Shown: piece by piece, positions 10,621-20,912 of the stretch
Layout: each line of letters begins with the position of its first letter
Position numbering within the stretch: the first letter of the stretch is position 1
Assembly: GCA_018697195.1 (NCBI GenBank)
Contig: JAGMWU010000138.1
Coordinates: 2,890-66,889 of the forward strand
DNA: 64,000 bases
Origin: Certhia americana
Lineage: Eukaryota; Chordata; Aves; Passeriformes; Certhiidae
Direction: 5' to 3'
Translations under genes and position numbers: made by a program
The notes under the pieces: model-generated
Told to the model about the DNA's origin: nothing
The model's database searches: none
What the model saw: the letters and a program-made list of their open reading frames with translations, nothing else

Positions 10621-11225
10621 CTGACTTTTAATATGTTAAAAATGTTTGTTTTCTTTTTAGAAATAACCTACCTCCCACTCAACCTCAGGATGATCCCTGT
10701 CCAAGTTGTCATCCCATTTGTGATAGGCAGTCTAGCAGCTGCGTGGATCGTCCCTCAACCATGCCAGAAGATCTGGGTGACCCTGGCACAGACTCTTCAG
10801 CAAGAAAATATATGCCTGTCCATTACAGCAGCTAGAGACCCTATGTCTACCTGCCTGGTAGGGATCCCATTGCAAGCTGGAGAATATCCAGCCAGTTTTG
10901 ACATGCCCATGCCTGACCCAGGTCCCAAATCTTACTACATCCAACAACACGAAACCCATCAGCGGCGGGCTGTAATGATTAAGAACTCCATAGAAGAGTG
11001 GCTACCAAATTTGCCCAAAGCAGCTCTGTAACCCCAAGAATTAGAGCTGTTAGTTTCCTCCCCAGCACCATACTGCATTCACTTTATCTTCATCCCATTA
11101 TCTAACGCTAAAGACTTTCATCACATACTGCAATATCAAGAAGAGTTCACCACCAAGAAGTGGTGTGATATTCTAAGCCATGTTACAGCAGACAATCCAT
11201 ACCATTCACATCCCAAAAATCTCCC
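10621..11225 (+). pseudogene. env: ERV I env surface subunit, 5' part
   Basis: The open frame 10603-11031 has a hydrophobic signal-like segment (VVIPFVIGSLAAAWIV) and then a surface-subunit start with VTLAQTLQQENICLS and STCLVG. It looks like the env of avian alpha-like class II ERVs. The frame closes at 11031, degraded SU continues, and the gene is cut by a small LTR at 11226. Assignment rests on position after integrase, the signal peptide, and the alpha-like TM further on. Confidence 0.6.
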
Positions 11226-11525
11226 TGTCACCCTGATTGCTCAAAGTTTTTCTTGGCTTTCTGATGTTTTGCATTTTTGTAGTGGAGTTCTCATGCACTT
11301 TCATGTAAACAATGATTGTTTTGCATTCCTTTCTAAAGAAAGTGAGAATTGATGGACTCTTAGTTTGACCAGTGTGGTTGGAGAAGTGGCAACTTCACCC
11401 TCCAATCCCTGGTCACCTTTGAAATAGTATATATATTGAGGTCATACAATAAACTTCTTTTCCTCCTTTCTTTGTGAAGAGAGTCATAGTGAGTGCGTGT
11501 GTTCATTTTGTGTCGTAATGCGACA
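11226..11525 (+). mobile_element. Solo LTR of the ERV C/E family inside ERV I env
   Basis: A 300-bp TG...CA element, start TGTCACCCTG, end AATGCGACA, with TATATATA near 11430 and AATAAA at about 11449. It has a 6-bp near-TSD (TCTCCC left, CCTCCC right). It is alignable with the 311-bp LTRs of ERV C, including TGTAAACAATGATT and GAATTGATGGACTC-like blocks. Confidence 0.85.
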
Positions 11526-12343
11526 CCTCCCTAAAGGTCTGTTCTTAATTTGTGATCGGGCATGGGCAGGAATCCCAACTCGGCTTTTAGGAGGGCCATG
11601 TACCATCAGGCAGCTGTCCCTGTTGACACCCAACCAAACCTTAATTGGTGAATGGATTTGAAAAAACAATTTGGCCAATAGAATTCAAAAGAGAAGTGCT
11701 GACAATTTGGACCCAAATTGCAATTCAGAAATTTTTCATTGGGCCAAATCAAAAAGAGTTGCTGCATCCTTGTTCCTTCCATGGGTTGCAGCAGCCAAAG
11801 CTCTAGGTGAATTGGGCCACCTAGAATGCTGGGTAGTCAAACAAGCAAACTTAACATCCACCGCCATCAGCTCCCTCCTAGAAGATGAGGACATTACCAG
11901 GCAGGCCACACTCCAAAATCATGCAGCCATAGACTTCCTCCTGCTGCTGCATGGACATGAGTGCCAGGAATTTTCAAGATTTGTTGCCTGAACTTAACCT
12001 CGAAAGCACCCAACATCCACGCAGCTCTCTGAGAAATGAAAAGCCTAATCGGACAAGTGAAGCAAGAATCTGAAGACTGGCTCAATGGACTGTTCAAGGA
12101 CTGGGGACTCTCAAGGTGGTGAACTTCAATAGTTAAAACAGTTCTGTTGTTTATTGTTGCTCTTTTCCTCATTGTGCTTGCATTCGGGGTTTTACGCTGC
12201 TTAATTTTAAAAGCCATCCACAATTCAATCCCTACTACATCAGAAGTCAACCACACAAAGTTTGTGGACCAACAGCAACCAAACTGGCCCGCAAATCATA
12301 AGTGGTGGTCAAACTCATATTCTGAATCAGAATAAGCCCAACA
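11526..12343 (+). pseudogene. env: ERV I env: SU end and alpharetrovirus-like TM
   Basis: Env resumes with [18 protein letters not shown], then an open frame 11671-11991 containing ATLQNHAAIDFLLLLHGHEC. This is the immunosuppressive-like segment and first Cys of a CX6CC motif. One frameshift within this motif moves the CC into another frame near 11986. A membrane-spanning segment (LLFIVALFLIVLAFGVL) follows in the frame 12147-12335. The TM resembles that of alpharetroviruses, in agreement with the class II pol. Several lesions make it inactive. Confidence 0.75.
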
Positions 12344-12384
12344 CCTTTCTTTAACTTTATTTTAACAAAAAATGGAGGAGGTGA

Positions 12385-12701
12385 TGTATTGTACTACATT
12401 ATCTATTTGCACTGAGGGATTTGTATCACATTTGGTTTGTTCTATCACCCCCTAAGGCCCTGTGGTATTTTGGTTTCCCCCGGATTGACTCCTCTTTTCA
12501 CCCCTCCCATCATTGGTTTCCATTGGCTCTAGCTCTTTCCTCCACCCCCCTTCCTCCTCCAGGCCTTTGAAAAAGCCCTGTTCCACATGGCTTTTCCTCT
12601 TTCTCCTCACCCTGCCTGGACATTAAAACTTGTGGGACCCTTTGTCCCAGGAAGAAAGGGCGCCTCTCATCTTTTACTTTTGTCCTTGTTGGTGTTCAAC
12701 A
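12385..12701 (+). mobile_element. ERV I 3' LTR
   Basis: A polypurine tract (AATGGAGGAGGTGA) precedes TGTATTGTAC, and the element ends TTCAACA, 317 bp. ATTAAA at about 12624 is the likely polyadenylation signal. No 5' LTR of this family is present in the window, so the provirus is 5'-truncated. Confidence 0.75.
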
Positions 12702-12746
12702 GGGTTTAGAGCTAGCCAAATAGTCTCCCCAAAAAGGTGAATACCC

Positions 12747-13154
12747 TCAGTTAGTATCTAGAGGAAATTTAAACCCTTCAAAAGCTGGTGGGGTAGGCAC
12801 AAAGAACTGGTTGAAGGGTTGGGAGAAAACTTCCCCAGCTGTCATTTCCTCACAGAAGGTACCATTCTTAAAGTAATCCCAAAAGCATACAATTAGTGTG
12901 TGATAGCCATGTATCCATGTGCCTGCCTTCCAGAGGAAGTTAAAAATCCACAAATTCCTCACCTTCTCAACCCACAAAACAAACTGGATAACAGCCACAG
13001 TAGCCTTAGTTATAGGACCTATGTTTAGGTAAGAGGCTGCAAATGGGAGAAATATAGCTGTGACCACATGCCACCTGAACCAGGGTAAGCTAGACAACAT
13101 GGTTCTAACTAACCAAGTTCTTAAATTCAGCATACAAAAATTTAAGTTACTCAA
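12747..13154 (-). other. Hydrophobic ORF in the leader of a family F provirus fragment
   Basis: A 135-codon minus-strand frame just inside a family F LTR. An ATG about 50 bases in opens a product with a long hydrophobic stretch (WHVVTAIFLPFAASYL, then ATVAVIQFVLW) and a C-terminal part rich in Phe and Pro. I do not recognise it. Position downstream of a putative primer site (minus strand TGGTGCCCAATGGTGG, plus 13203-13219) suggests a leader or pre-gag product. It could equally be a chance frame. The F internal sequence is cut at 12701 by the ERV I LTR. Confidence 0.35.
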
Positions 13155-13224
13155 GAACTGTTATTATGTTTTTCACCCTTTTTCTCTCAATGCCCTCGGG
13201 CTCCACCATTGGGCACCATAAATC

Positions 13225-13430
13225 TGTCTTAGTTTGAAATCCAGGTGTCTGCTAGGGAAGGCAGGAACCTCCCTAGGAATGGAGAATGTAAACTTCCTCC
13301 CTCTGAATTGTTATAAGTTTGAAATTTAGAGGCTCTCAGGCAAAGATATGAGGATAGGAATAACAGTTCTTTACTAGCATGTATAACAAGGTGAACAAAA
13401 TAACAACTAGGCTAGTCCTGAGAAAAGCTG
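13225..13430 (-). mobile_element. Family F LTR fragment, 3' end of a minus-strand 5' LTR
   Basis: Plus-strand bases start TGTCTTAGTTTGAA and share TGTCTGCTAGGGAA, TCAGGCAAAGAT and AATAACAGTTCTTTACTAG with the F LTRs at 13860, 56487 and 58650. Similarity fades near 13430, where the element meets ERV A pol. With the leader at 12702-13224 it forms the 5' part of a minus-strand family F provirus whose remainder is missing. Confidence 0.65.
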
Positions 13431-13439
13431 AGAACGGCT

Positions 13440-13859
13440 TTTCCCTGTTCACAGCAAGTGTCCACAACCCCACAGTTCCGGATCCCTATACAATCCTCAA
13501 TCAAATCCCTTCTTCACATCGGTATTATTCACTACTGGATTTGAAGGATGCTTTCTGGGGGTATCTGATTACCAAGGACATTATGGGAACAGGAGGAAGG
13601 AGGGAAAATGGTAAAATAACAATTGACATGGACAGTCCTCCTGCAGGGATATACAGAGTTACTGGCTTTCTTTGGGCAAGTCTTGCAGAAAATATTAGGA
13701 GAGTTTACTCCACCCTCAGGAGTTAGGTTGTTGCAATGTAGATTATTTGCTTTGATCAGGGAAATAGGAAAAGGTGGTTGAAGAGGCTACTGTGAAGCTC
13801 CTTGATTTTCTTGGTAAAAAGAGATTTAGAGTGTCTGAAAAGAAAGCACAGTTGGTAAA
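13440..13859 (+). pseudogene. pol: ERV A pol: RT fragment (class I), first piece
   Basis: Plus-strand RT with VPDPYTILNQIPSSHRYYSL and LDLKDAFWGYL, then a strongly degraded palm (the YVDD region is not readable), then LLDFLGKKRFRVSEKKAQLV. It stops at 13859, where solo LTR F begins. The following residues (KVKYLGH-type) appear on the far side at 23705, so the two pieces belong to the same gene. Confidence 0.8.
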
Positions 13860-14212
13860 TGTCTTAATTCGGAAGACAGGGGTGTCTGCTAGGGAAAGAA
13901 AAATAGAAGCCTCCCTTGGAATTGTTATAATTCTAAAATTAAAGGGGTCTCAGGCAAAGATGTGAGGGTAGGAATAACAGTTCTTTACTAGTGCGTCTAA
14001 CAAGATAAGTTAACAACAATAACTATAGTGTTGACAACAAACAGAACTAGAGAGAAAAAACCCCAACAACCCAGTTACAGTTTTCCTCTGGCACCTTCCC
14101 CCCTTTGGTATCATCACAAGCTCCCAGAGCAAGCAGCAGTCCCGGGGGACGAGATGTATCCGAGGCTTGGCGGCGGTAGCTGGAGCTGTAGAAATGTCCT
14201 GGCTGGGCAGGG
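13860..14212. mobile_element. Solo LTR F, left half (split by ERV D)
   Basis: Starts TGTCTTAATTCGG and runs to the CAGGG target duplication of ERV D at 14208-14212. With the right half (23303-23698) it makes about 740 bp, like the intact solo copy at 58650-59368. The TSD in ERV A pol is GTAAA (13855-13859) against GTAGA (23699-23703), one mismatch, fitting an older event. Confidence 0.85.
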
Positions 14213-14709
14213 TGTTATAAATGAGCACAAGGGGCCACGCTCCAATTAGTAAAATCATTTTATTATTACAGAAAGGTTGGAAGCAAAATGCAGCGCTGGG
14301 CGACAGGGGAGTCACCGCTCCACCAACTGCCGCACGCTACCTAGTATCTGCCTCCTTTTATTCAGTTTTTCTTCCGGTTTCCTCTCCCAAGTTGCAAGTC
14401 ATCTTCTTCTTAACGCGCATGTCTTCTTGGTTGCTAGGGGGTCCTTTTTTTTTTTTTTTCTGCCTCCGGGTGGTCATCAGATGAAGGCTTGTAGTCTTCC
14501 TCCTCTGTGTCCTTCTGACTCTGGGTGTTCTGGAAAATCTCTTAAAGACATCTGTGACTATGCAAGCTCAGCTGCCTACGCCTTGAGGTCAGGTTGTTCC
14601 TGATTAACCGGAGACTTATCTAAACGGTTACATGAGCTATGTGCTTGCCTATCTACAGACTACACTCCCTATCCGCATAACGAACAAAAAGGTCATTTTA
14701 TCCCTCACA
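14213..14709 (-). mobile_element. ERV D 3' LTR
   Basis: 497 bp; plus-strand limits TGTTATAA and CCCTCACA. AATAAA on the minus strand corresponds to TTTATT at about 14249, near the LTR 3' end. It has a long T run (plus about 14446-14459). Base-by-base reading against 22806-23302 found no difference. Confidence 0.95.
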
Positions 14710-14726
14710 ATCCCCCCTTTTTCTTT
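14710..14726 (-). other. ERV D polypurine tract
   Basis: Minus strand AAAAAGGGGGGAT lies immediately before the 3' LTR start (TGTGAGGG). This is the standard plus-strand primer position. Confidence 0.85.
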
Positions 14727-14730
14727 TTAA

Positions 14731-16809
14731 CTATTTTTGTTCGTTATATCTCTGAAGCTCTCTTCTGCTAAGCTCTAGATAATCCTCTACTTCTACTCCG
14801 TTTAAGGGCTCATATTTAGCGCGAATTAGCATTAAATGAGCCGCTTCTAACCTCCCCTTTACAATACCAATTAGTTTATTAAAAATGCACGGTCCAAAGG
14901 TAAGTCCGAGTACCAGTAAGATTATTGGCCCTGCTATAGTGGACAGGAGGGTTGTTAGCCAAGGTGAACGAGTAAACCAGGCTTCGTACCAGCTTTGCTG
15001 AGCCTCACGTTCCCGTTTTCTTTGTTCTAGTTGTTTTCGCAGCTCTGCCATAGTATCAATAACTATTCCTGTATGATCTGCATAAGTACAGCATTCTTCC
15101 TTTAATGCTACACACAATCCTCCCCGCTGTATGAACAACAAGTCCAATCCTCTTCGGTTTTGGAGTACCACTTCTGACAAGGATCGGACTGATTTCACTA
15201 ATCCGTCAATGGCCGTATCAATTCGGCTCAGGTCCTCATCTACAGACATTCTTAAATTTTTCATCCCTTGTTGTTGATTTACCAAAGAGGCTACTCCGGT
15301 CCCAATTCCTGCTCCTCCAACTCCTAATAACATTGCTATAGTGAGGGCTGTGAGCGGCTCTCTTTTTACCAGGTGATGCTCTGGAATAATGTGTTGTTCA
15401 TATACATATTCCTTTGGATGGTAGGAAATCCGGGGAATAATGAGAACTTGGACGCAATATTCATATGTCTCATTGAAGTCCCTTATTGATAAGCAGGGTA
15501 TGACTCCTAAGGTGTTACAAACCCACTTTGTATTAGCTGCCGGAATCAACCATGTTGCCGGCTTTTTGGGGTCCTTCGCGGGCATCACTACTTGGCACAA
15601 CTGCTTCTTGTGTTTGGGTACATTACCCACACACCTCCCTTGCCCTTTTACTTGTTCTATTGTTATTCCCGGGGTTCTATCATTCCCTCTTCTCCAAAAG
15701 CATTCCTTTGGATTTGTTCCGTTAATTCGCCTTGATTTTGCAGGTGACCCTAGGGCCTCATAAAACAGGGGGCTTATTATATAGCATAACCAGCATCCTT
15801 TGGTCAAATTGGGATGAGTATGATTTAGTAACTCAAAGGTTGCTTGCATCATTTTCCACAGAGCAATATCTCTGCGCACGGGTAGGGCTGTAGTGCTCCA
15901 ATTAGAGGGCTGATTCTCTACAGGAAAAGTTTCATTCTCTAAATTCTCTGATTCCGTTCCTTCCCTTATTACTGGATTTGGTCCTATGGCTACTGGGTCA
16001 TGTGGAATGGGTTCCTTTTTTATCACTATATGCCCTCCCCTATCACTCCCTGGCTCCCATAGCCTTACTCCTCAGAATTTCCCCGTTATCCAGACAGTGT
16101 CCTGAGGTCGGGTAACATTTAGGTATATCCATCTGCAGGTTCCAACATCCATTACTACTCCTGATGGATCCGTTCGAGGCTTTCTACATCCATATGGGCC
16201 CCATCCCCCTTTTAGGTATTTATCGGGATTTTCAACCGCCCATCCTAAGGAGATGGTTTCACAACCCCAATATCCGCAATAAAATTCTCCTGGATAGTTA
16301 CAATACCCTTTCCCCGGATTCGATGCAGGGCACAAGTAAATTATCCCTTGTGGTTTTTCCCAGGCACCCCCAGCACCCCAAGTGTCAAACAATGGATCTA
16401 GCGTTATATTAAAGTTGGGGGCTCCTGAGGTGATTACGGTTTGAATAGGGGCCTGGTTTTCCCATCTAGTTAAGGTCCACTTAAAAGGTTCGTGTGACTG
16501 CAGTTCTCCTCTAGTAGTTGTGATGCCAATACACATAAAAGATATTGCTAGAGTCAGGTAGGGTCCATTGCCAAAATGGGTCCTTGGTGTTACTTTTCCC
16601 TTTAATCTCTCTAGGTTACCTCCTCCCGAGCCGACTCCCTGCGGGATCCTAAGGGCCGTATTGATCTTATTGGTCCCCGCAGCTTTTACCCCTCTGCCTC
16701 GCCCGTCAACTAGGTTGCTGCTAGATACGGGGTAGCCCATCTTCTCGGCAGCAAGGGTATTCTTCGGGGGCTTGGTTGTTTTCTCTATTCCACTTTCTTT
16801 TTCCAACAT
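14731..16809 (-). pseudogene. env: ERV D env (class I, one in-frame TGA)
   Basis: ATG at 16809. The leader is unusually long: about 80 residues precede a hydrophobic signal segment (YLTLAISFMCIGITT). SU follows, then an in-frame TGA at 16072-16074; after it the same frame is open to 14731. SU carries the CXXC motif GCWLCY. A KR cleavage site (HLVKREP) precedes a Gly-rich fusion peptide (MLLGVGGAGIGTGVASL). TM has the immunosuppressive-like LQNRRGLDLLF followed by CVALKEECC (CX6CC), a membrane anchor (AGPIILLVLGLTFGPCIF) and a cytoplasmic tail. Relative to ERV B the TGA replaces a Trp codon. The start overlaps the cysteine-rich ORF by 89 bases in another frame. Confidence 0.9.
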
Positions 16810-17245
16810 GCCAGTTATCTCCTTTTAGAGGTGGAATATCACACCTGAGATTCTTTTCTCTTTTACGGCACCTTACTTCCAGGATGTCCACTGCAAAGGG
16901 AAGGCCGGGCTCATTGGAGTGGTAACAATAAAATTCTGGGTTTATTCCTTTTGCAAATATCTCCCACCAAAGGGGGGATTCCTTTACCAATTCCTTAGCC
17001 TTTACTTTCTGATCCAAAAACCAAATTGTTAATTTTCTTTGCCCCTCCCAACAGGATGAGCATACACCTCTAGGAGCCCACCCTCTCCGGCAATGGACCC
17101 ACCACAACCCTTTACAAACTTTACAAGAAAAACATACAAAGGGATAACAGTTACAGTCTAGCCAGCTGCACCTTACCCTTATATCTCTATGATTTACCTC
17201 CCCTTCCTCGTCCCACAATTGTGACTTATGTTCTAACCTGATCTC
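16721..17245 (-). CDS. ERV D cysteine-rich accessory ORF between pol and env (unrecognised)
   Basis: Open on the minus strand from just after a TGA at 17246-17248 to the stop at 16721, in a frame different from both pol and env. There is no ATG in the early part; the first in-frame start-like codon is a TTG at 17218, so a spliced or non-AUG start would be needed. The product has a dense Cys block: CNCYPFVCFSCKVCKGLWW, then HC, C-S-S-C. A Trp-rich middle (PLWWEIFAKGINPE) follows, then a tail ending EEYPCCREDG. ERV B has the same pattern at 36095-36634. No family is recognised; the spacing suggests a metal-binding protein. The last 89 bases overlap the Env leader. Confidence 0.6.
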   Translation of the reverse strand, partial: EIRLEHKSQLWDEEGEVNHRDIRVRCSWLDCNCYPFVCFSCKVCKGLWWVHCRRGWAPRGVCSSCWEGQRKLTIWFLDQKVKAKELVKESPLWWEIFAKGINPEFYCYHSNEPGLPFAVDILEVRCRKREKNLRCDIPPLKGDNWHVGKRKWNRENNQAPEEYPCCREDGLPRI

Positions 17246-17375
17246 TCAATAGAAGGGCTGATGTGCAGCTTCTTCTAATGTTTTACAATAACCCGGGGGT
17301 TGTGAATACCCGACTAGGTATTTTTGTAACACCCAATCGTCCCCTACCCAGATGTCCTCTATGTCCATTCGGCCT

Positions 17376-20300
17376 TTAGAGAAGACTCCTCCTTTTCAAA
17401 GTCAGCTTTAGGTTCTCAGGATTTCCTTTCACTTCCCAACTGGTCTCTTCAGTAAATTTAGACGGATCTACTGGTCCCTTTATTCGGCTTGCATGGGTCC
17501 ACCCCTTCTCCACAGTGCGTACCGCAGTGTCTGTAGTTAGCAGTACCAGATACGGTCCTTCCCACTTAGGTGTCAATGTGCTTTCTTTCCAGCTTCGGAC
17601 TAACACCCAATCTCCAGGCTGCACCTGATGCAATACAAGATCCAATGGTGGTCTTTGTGCCCACATTCCCTTATCCCGTAATCATTGCCTGTACCTCATG
17701 AGAATACTCAAATATTTATTAATATCTTGTTCACTTGTGTTTGGATTTGTTTGTACTCTCTCCAAGTTATACGGCATCCCATACAGCATTTCAAATGGAG
17801 ATAGCCCTATGTCTACCCTTGGCTGCGTTCGAATGTTCAACAAAGCCAGGGGTATACATTTAACCCATGATAACTTTGTTTCCAATACCAATTTAGTCAG
17901 TTGTTTCTTTATTTCTCCATTCATTCTCTCCACCCTTCCCGAACTTTGAGGATGCCATGGGGTATGTTGTTCCCACTTTATTCCTAATGCCGCTGCCAAA
18001 TCTTGTGTTATTTTTGAAGTGAAATGCGGCCCTTTGTCTGAATCGATGGTTTCGGGTACCCCATATCTAGGAACTATCTCCTCTAGAAGTGTTTTTACCA
18101 CAGTCTTGGCCGTTTCCCTAGTCGTGGGGAAGGCCTCCACATAATGGGTTAAATGATCTACAATTACCAGCAGATACCTGATCCTCCCTACCTTCGGCAA
18201 CTCTGTGAAGTCAATTTGGAGGTTCGAAAAGGGTCTTTTCGCTAATGGTCTTCCCCCATAGGGTAATTTTCTCAGGCTACTTCTATTTACCTTTAGGCAG
18301 GTAGGACATCCTTTGGTGACATACTTAGCAATGTCATGAATTCCTATAGTCATGTATTTAGTTGCAAAATGATCTACCAGCCCCTGAGCCCCCCAGTGGG
18401 TCTTTTGATGTATTTTATGCAAAATTCTTTGGGCAATAGGCTTCGGTAAGACTTCCCGTCCGTCCTGTAATTTCCATTTCCCTGATTTTTCTACGACCCC
18501 CATTTTCTGCAATTTTTCCTTCTCTTCACTGGTGAATATAATGGGAGTTTCCGCTGTTTCCTCCTCCCGCTCTCTTTGCCCCCCTTTTTCTTTTAAAACC
18601 ATTTCCCTTAAGGCTGCTTTCTTCGCCTCTTGATCAGCAGCGTTATTTCCCCTGCTCCTGAAATCTATTCCTCGTTGATAACCCCTCAGGTGAACTACTG
18701 CTATCCGTTTTGGCTTTCTCAGGGCTTCTAACACCCTTTTTATTAATTCCTGATGTATTAAACCTCTCCCTTGTGAGTTTATTAAGCCCCTTTCTTCCCA
18801 CAATTTTCCAAACGTGTGTACTACCCCAAATCCATACTTGGAGTCTGTAAATATCGTCCCCTCTTTCTCGCTTAGGAGCTCTAAAGCCCTCAGAATAGCA
18901 TATAGTTCACATGCTTGTGCAGACCAGGATTTGTTCAAAGCCCCTGACTCTAAAACTTGTAAAGTTGGACCCCCAATAATGGCATACCCTGACTTTCGGT
19001 TCCCCTCGATTACTCGGGAGGATCCGTCCACAAACAGTTTTTCACCCCCTTCCAGCTCCTCTTCCTCCAGGTCAGGCCGGATTTTCGTCTGTTCCTCAAT
19101 TGTGGCCACACAATCATGAATTAAGGACTGGTGTTCTGGCTCTCCATATAGGAAAGCAGCTGGATTTTGTGAAGCGGTTGTCTCTAGGGTAAAATTTGGA
19201 GACTCTAGCAAGATGCCCTCATATTTGAGTAATCTGGCATCTGAAATCCACTTATCCGCTTTTTGTTGCATCACACTTCTAATATTATGGGGAGACAACA
19301 CCTTTAAGTGGCCGTTAAAAGTGATTTTCCGGGCTTCCTCTACTAGCAAGGCACACCCTGCCACAATCTGCAAACAAGCGGGCCACCCTCTGGTCACTGG
19401 GTCTAATAGCTTTGACAAATAGGCCACTGGCTTCTTTTTCCCTGCCCAATCCTGAGTGAGCACTCCAAATGCCACCCCATCTTCTATATTCACGAATAAA
19501 AAGAATGGCCTTTTTAGGTCAGGTAAACTTAGGACTGGGGCATGAGCTAAGCTTCCTTTTAGTTCCTCCAATTTCTTGGTGTCTCTCTGATCCCACTTCA
19601 TCCGACCGTCCTGCGTTAGTTTCTGATATAAAAATTTAGCCTTATTGCTATAATTCTCAATCCATTGTCTACAATACCCGGTAAGTCCTAAAATCTGACG
19701 AATCTGTCTCTTATCTCGCGGAATTGGTAGTGACAAAATGGCTTGTATTCTTTCAGGATCTATCTTCTTCTCTCCCTTCTTCAAATAGTGTCCCAAGTAC
19801 TTTACTTCTTCCTCCACAAATTGAAGTTTAGATTTAGAAACCTTCAGTCCTTTTAGTCCCAAAAAATTTAGCAGCCGAATACTTTCTTCCCTAACCTCCT
19901 CTTCCAATTTCCCTGCTAGCAAAAGGTCATCTACATACTGGATTAAAGTCACCCCCGGTCTGGTCTGATAATCTTGCAGGATTTGCTCCAGTGCTTGCCC
20001 AAACAAATCTGGAGATTCTGTGAACCCTTGGGGCAGTACTGTCCATCTAAGCTGCTGCCTCCTTCCAGTGTCAGGGTCTTCCCACTCAAAGGCGAAATAG
20101 TCTCGGCTATTCTTGTCCAGGGGGCAAGCCCAAAAGGCATCTTTCAAGTCAATTACACTGTACCACAAATTGTCAGGTCCCAGGGTACTCAACAGCGTGT
20201 ATGGATTTGCTACCACCGGGAATCGGGCCACTGTTCGTTTATTGATTTCTCGCAAATCATGTACTAGACGATACGACCCGTCAGCCTTTTTAACCGGGAG

Positions 20301-20885
20301 GATTGGAGTGTTGAAGGGAGACATGCAAGGCTCCAATAGCCCCTTGCTCAGCAGTCTCTCTATTTCAGGTTTAAGGCCCCTTTTCCCCTCAAGGGAAATA
20401 GGATATTGTTTAATCCTTACCGGAATTTCTGGATTTCTTATTGTTACCGTAAATAGGGCAATGTTTAATTGACCAACATTTCCCGGATTGTACCATACAT
20501 CTGGATTTATTTTCTCCTCATCCTCCTGTCTAAGCGGGCAAAGTCGGATACGTATTTCTTTTTCTTTCACTTCAATTTGAATCCCCAATTCAATAATCAT
20601 ATCTCTTCCCAACAAATTATAATCTGATTCTGGTACTAATAAAAAATTCCCCATCCTGATTTTCAATTCTGACTCTATTACCACATTTTTCATTATTCTA
20701 ACCTCAAAGGGTTCCCCTTTTGCCCCTACTACAGTAGCGGTTTCCTTTGAAAGGGTGCACCCCCTAGGCAAAAACTGAATAGTTGATCTCTCAGCACCAG
20801 TGTTGACCAGGAAGGTTACTTCCTGCCCGTGGGGACCCACTTTTAGACTTATCAAGGGCTCCTTTTGGTGGTTTTGGGTCCCCAT
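17376..20885 (-). pseudogene. pol: ERV D pol: protease, RT, RNase H, integrase
   Basis: A 1067-codon open frame from 20885 to a TGA at 17682, then the same frame again to 17376 (integrase C-terminus). The frame is continuous with the gag zinc-knuckle part across TAG 20907-20909. Protease: the active site reads LVNTGAERS, so the catalytic Asp is Asn (codon 28, plus 20802-20804). RT: VHDLREINKRT, VIDLKDAFWACPL and intact YVDD (residues 317-320, plus 19926-19937). RNase H: FVDGSS (about 618) and FTDSKYGFG. Integrase: HHCC (about 825-865), Asp in QIDFTELP, Asp in DSDKGPHF, Glu in RVERMNG. The TGA removes about 100 C-terminal residues. Confidence 0.95.
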
Positions 20886-20887
20886 TA

Positions 20888-20912
20888 AATAGAGCCCCTG
20901 ACCCCCCTAGTC
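20888..20912 (-). promoter_or_regulatory. Gag-pol UAG read-through site, ERV D
   Basis: GAC TAG followed by GGGGGTCAGGGGCTC, with gag nucleocapsid and pol in the same frame. Gammaretroviruses decode this UAG as Gln with a purine-rich spacer and a pseudoknot just downstream. The spacer here has the same style; the pseudoknot itself was not folded. Confidence 0.7.

Noticed and set aside
19213..20472. Several plus-strand ORFs of 60-120 codons
   Set aside because: Shadows of ERV D pol on the other strand.
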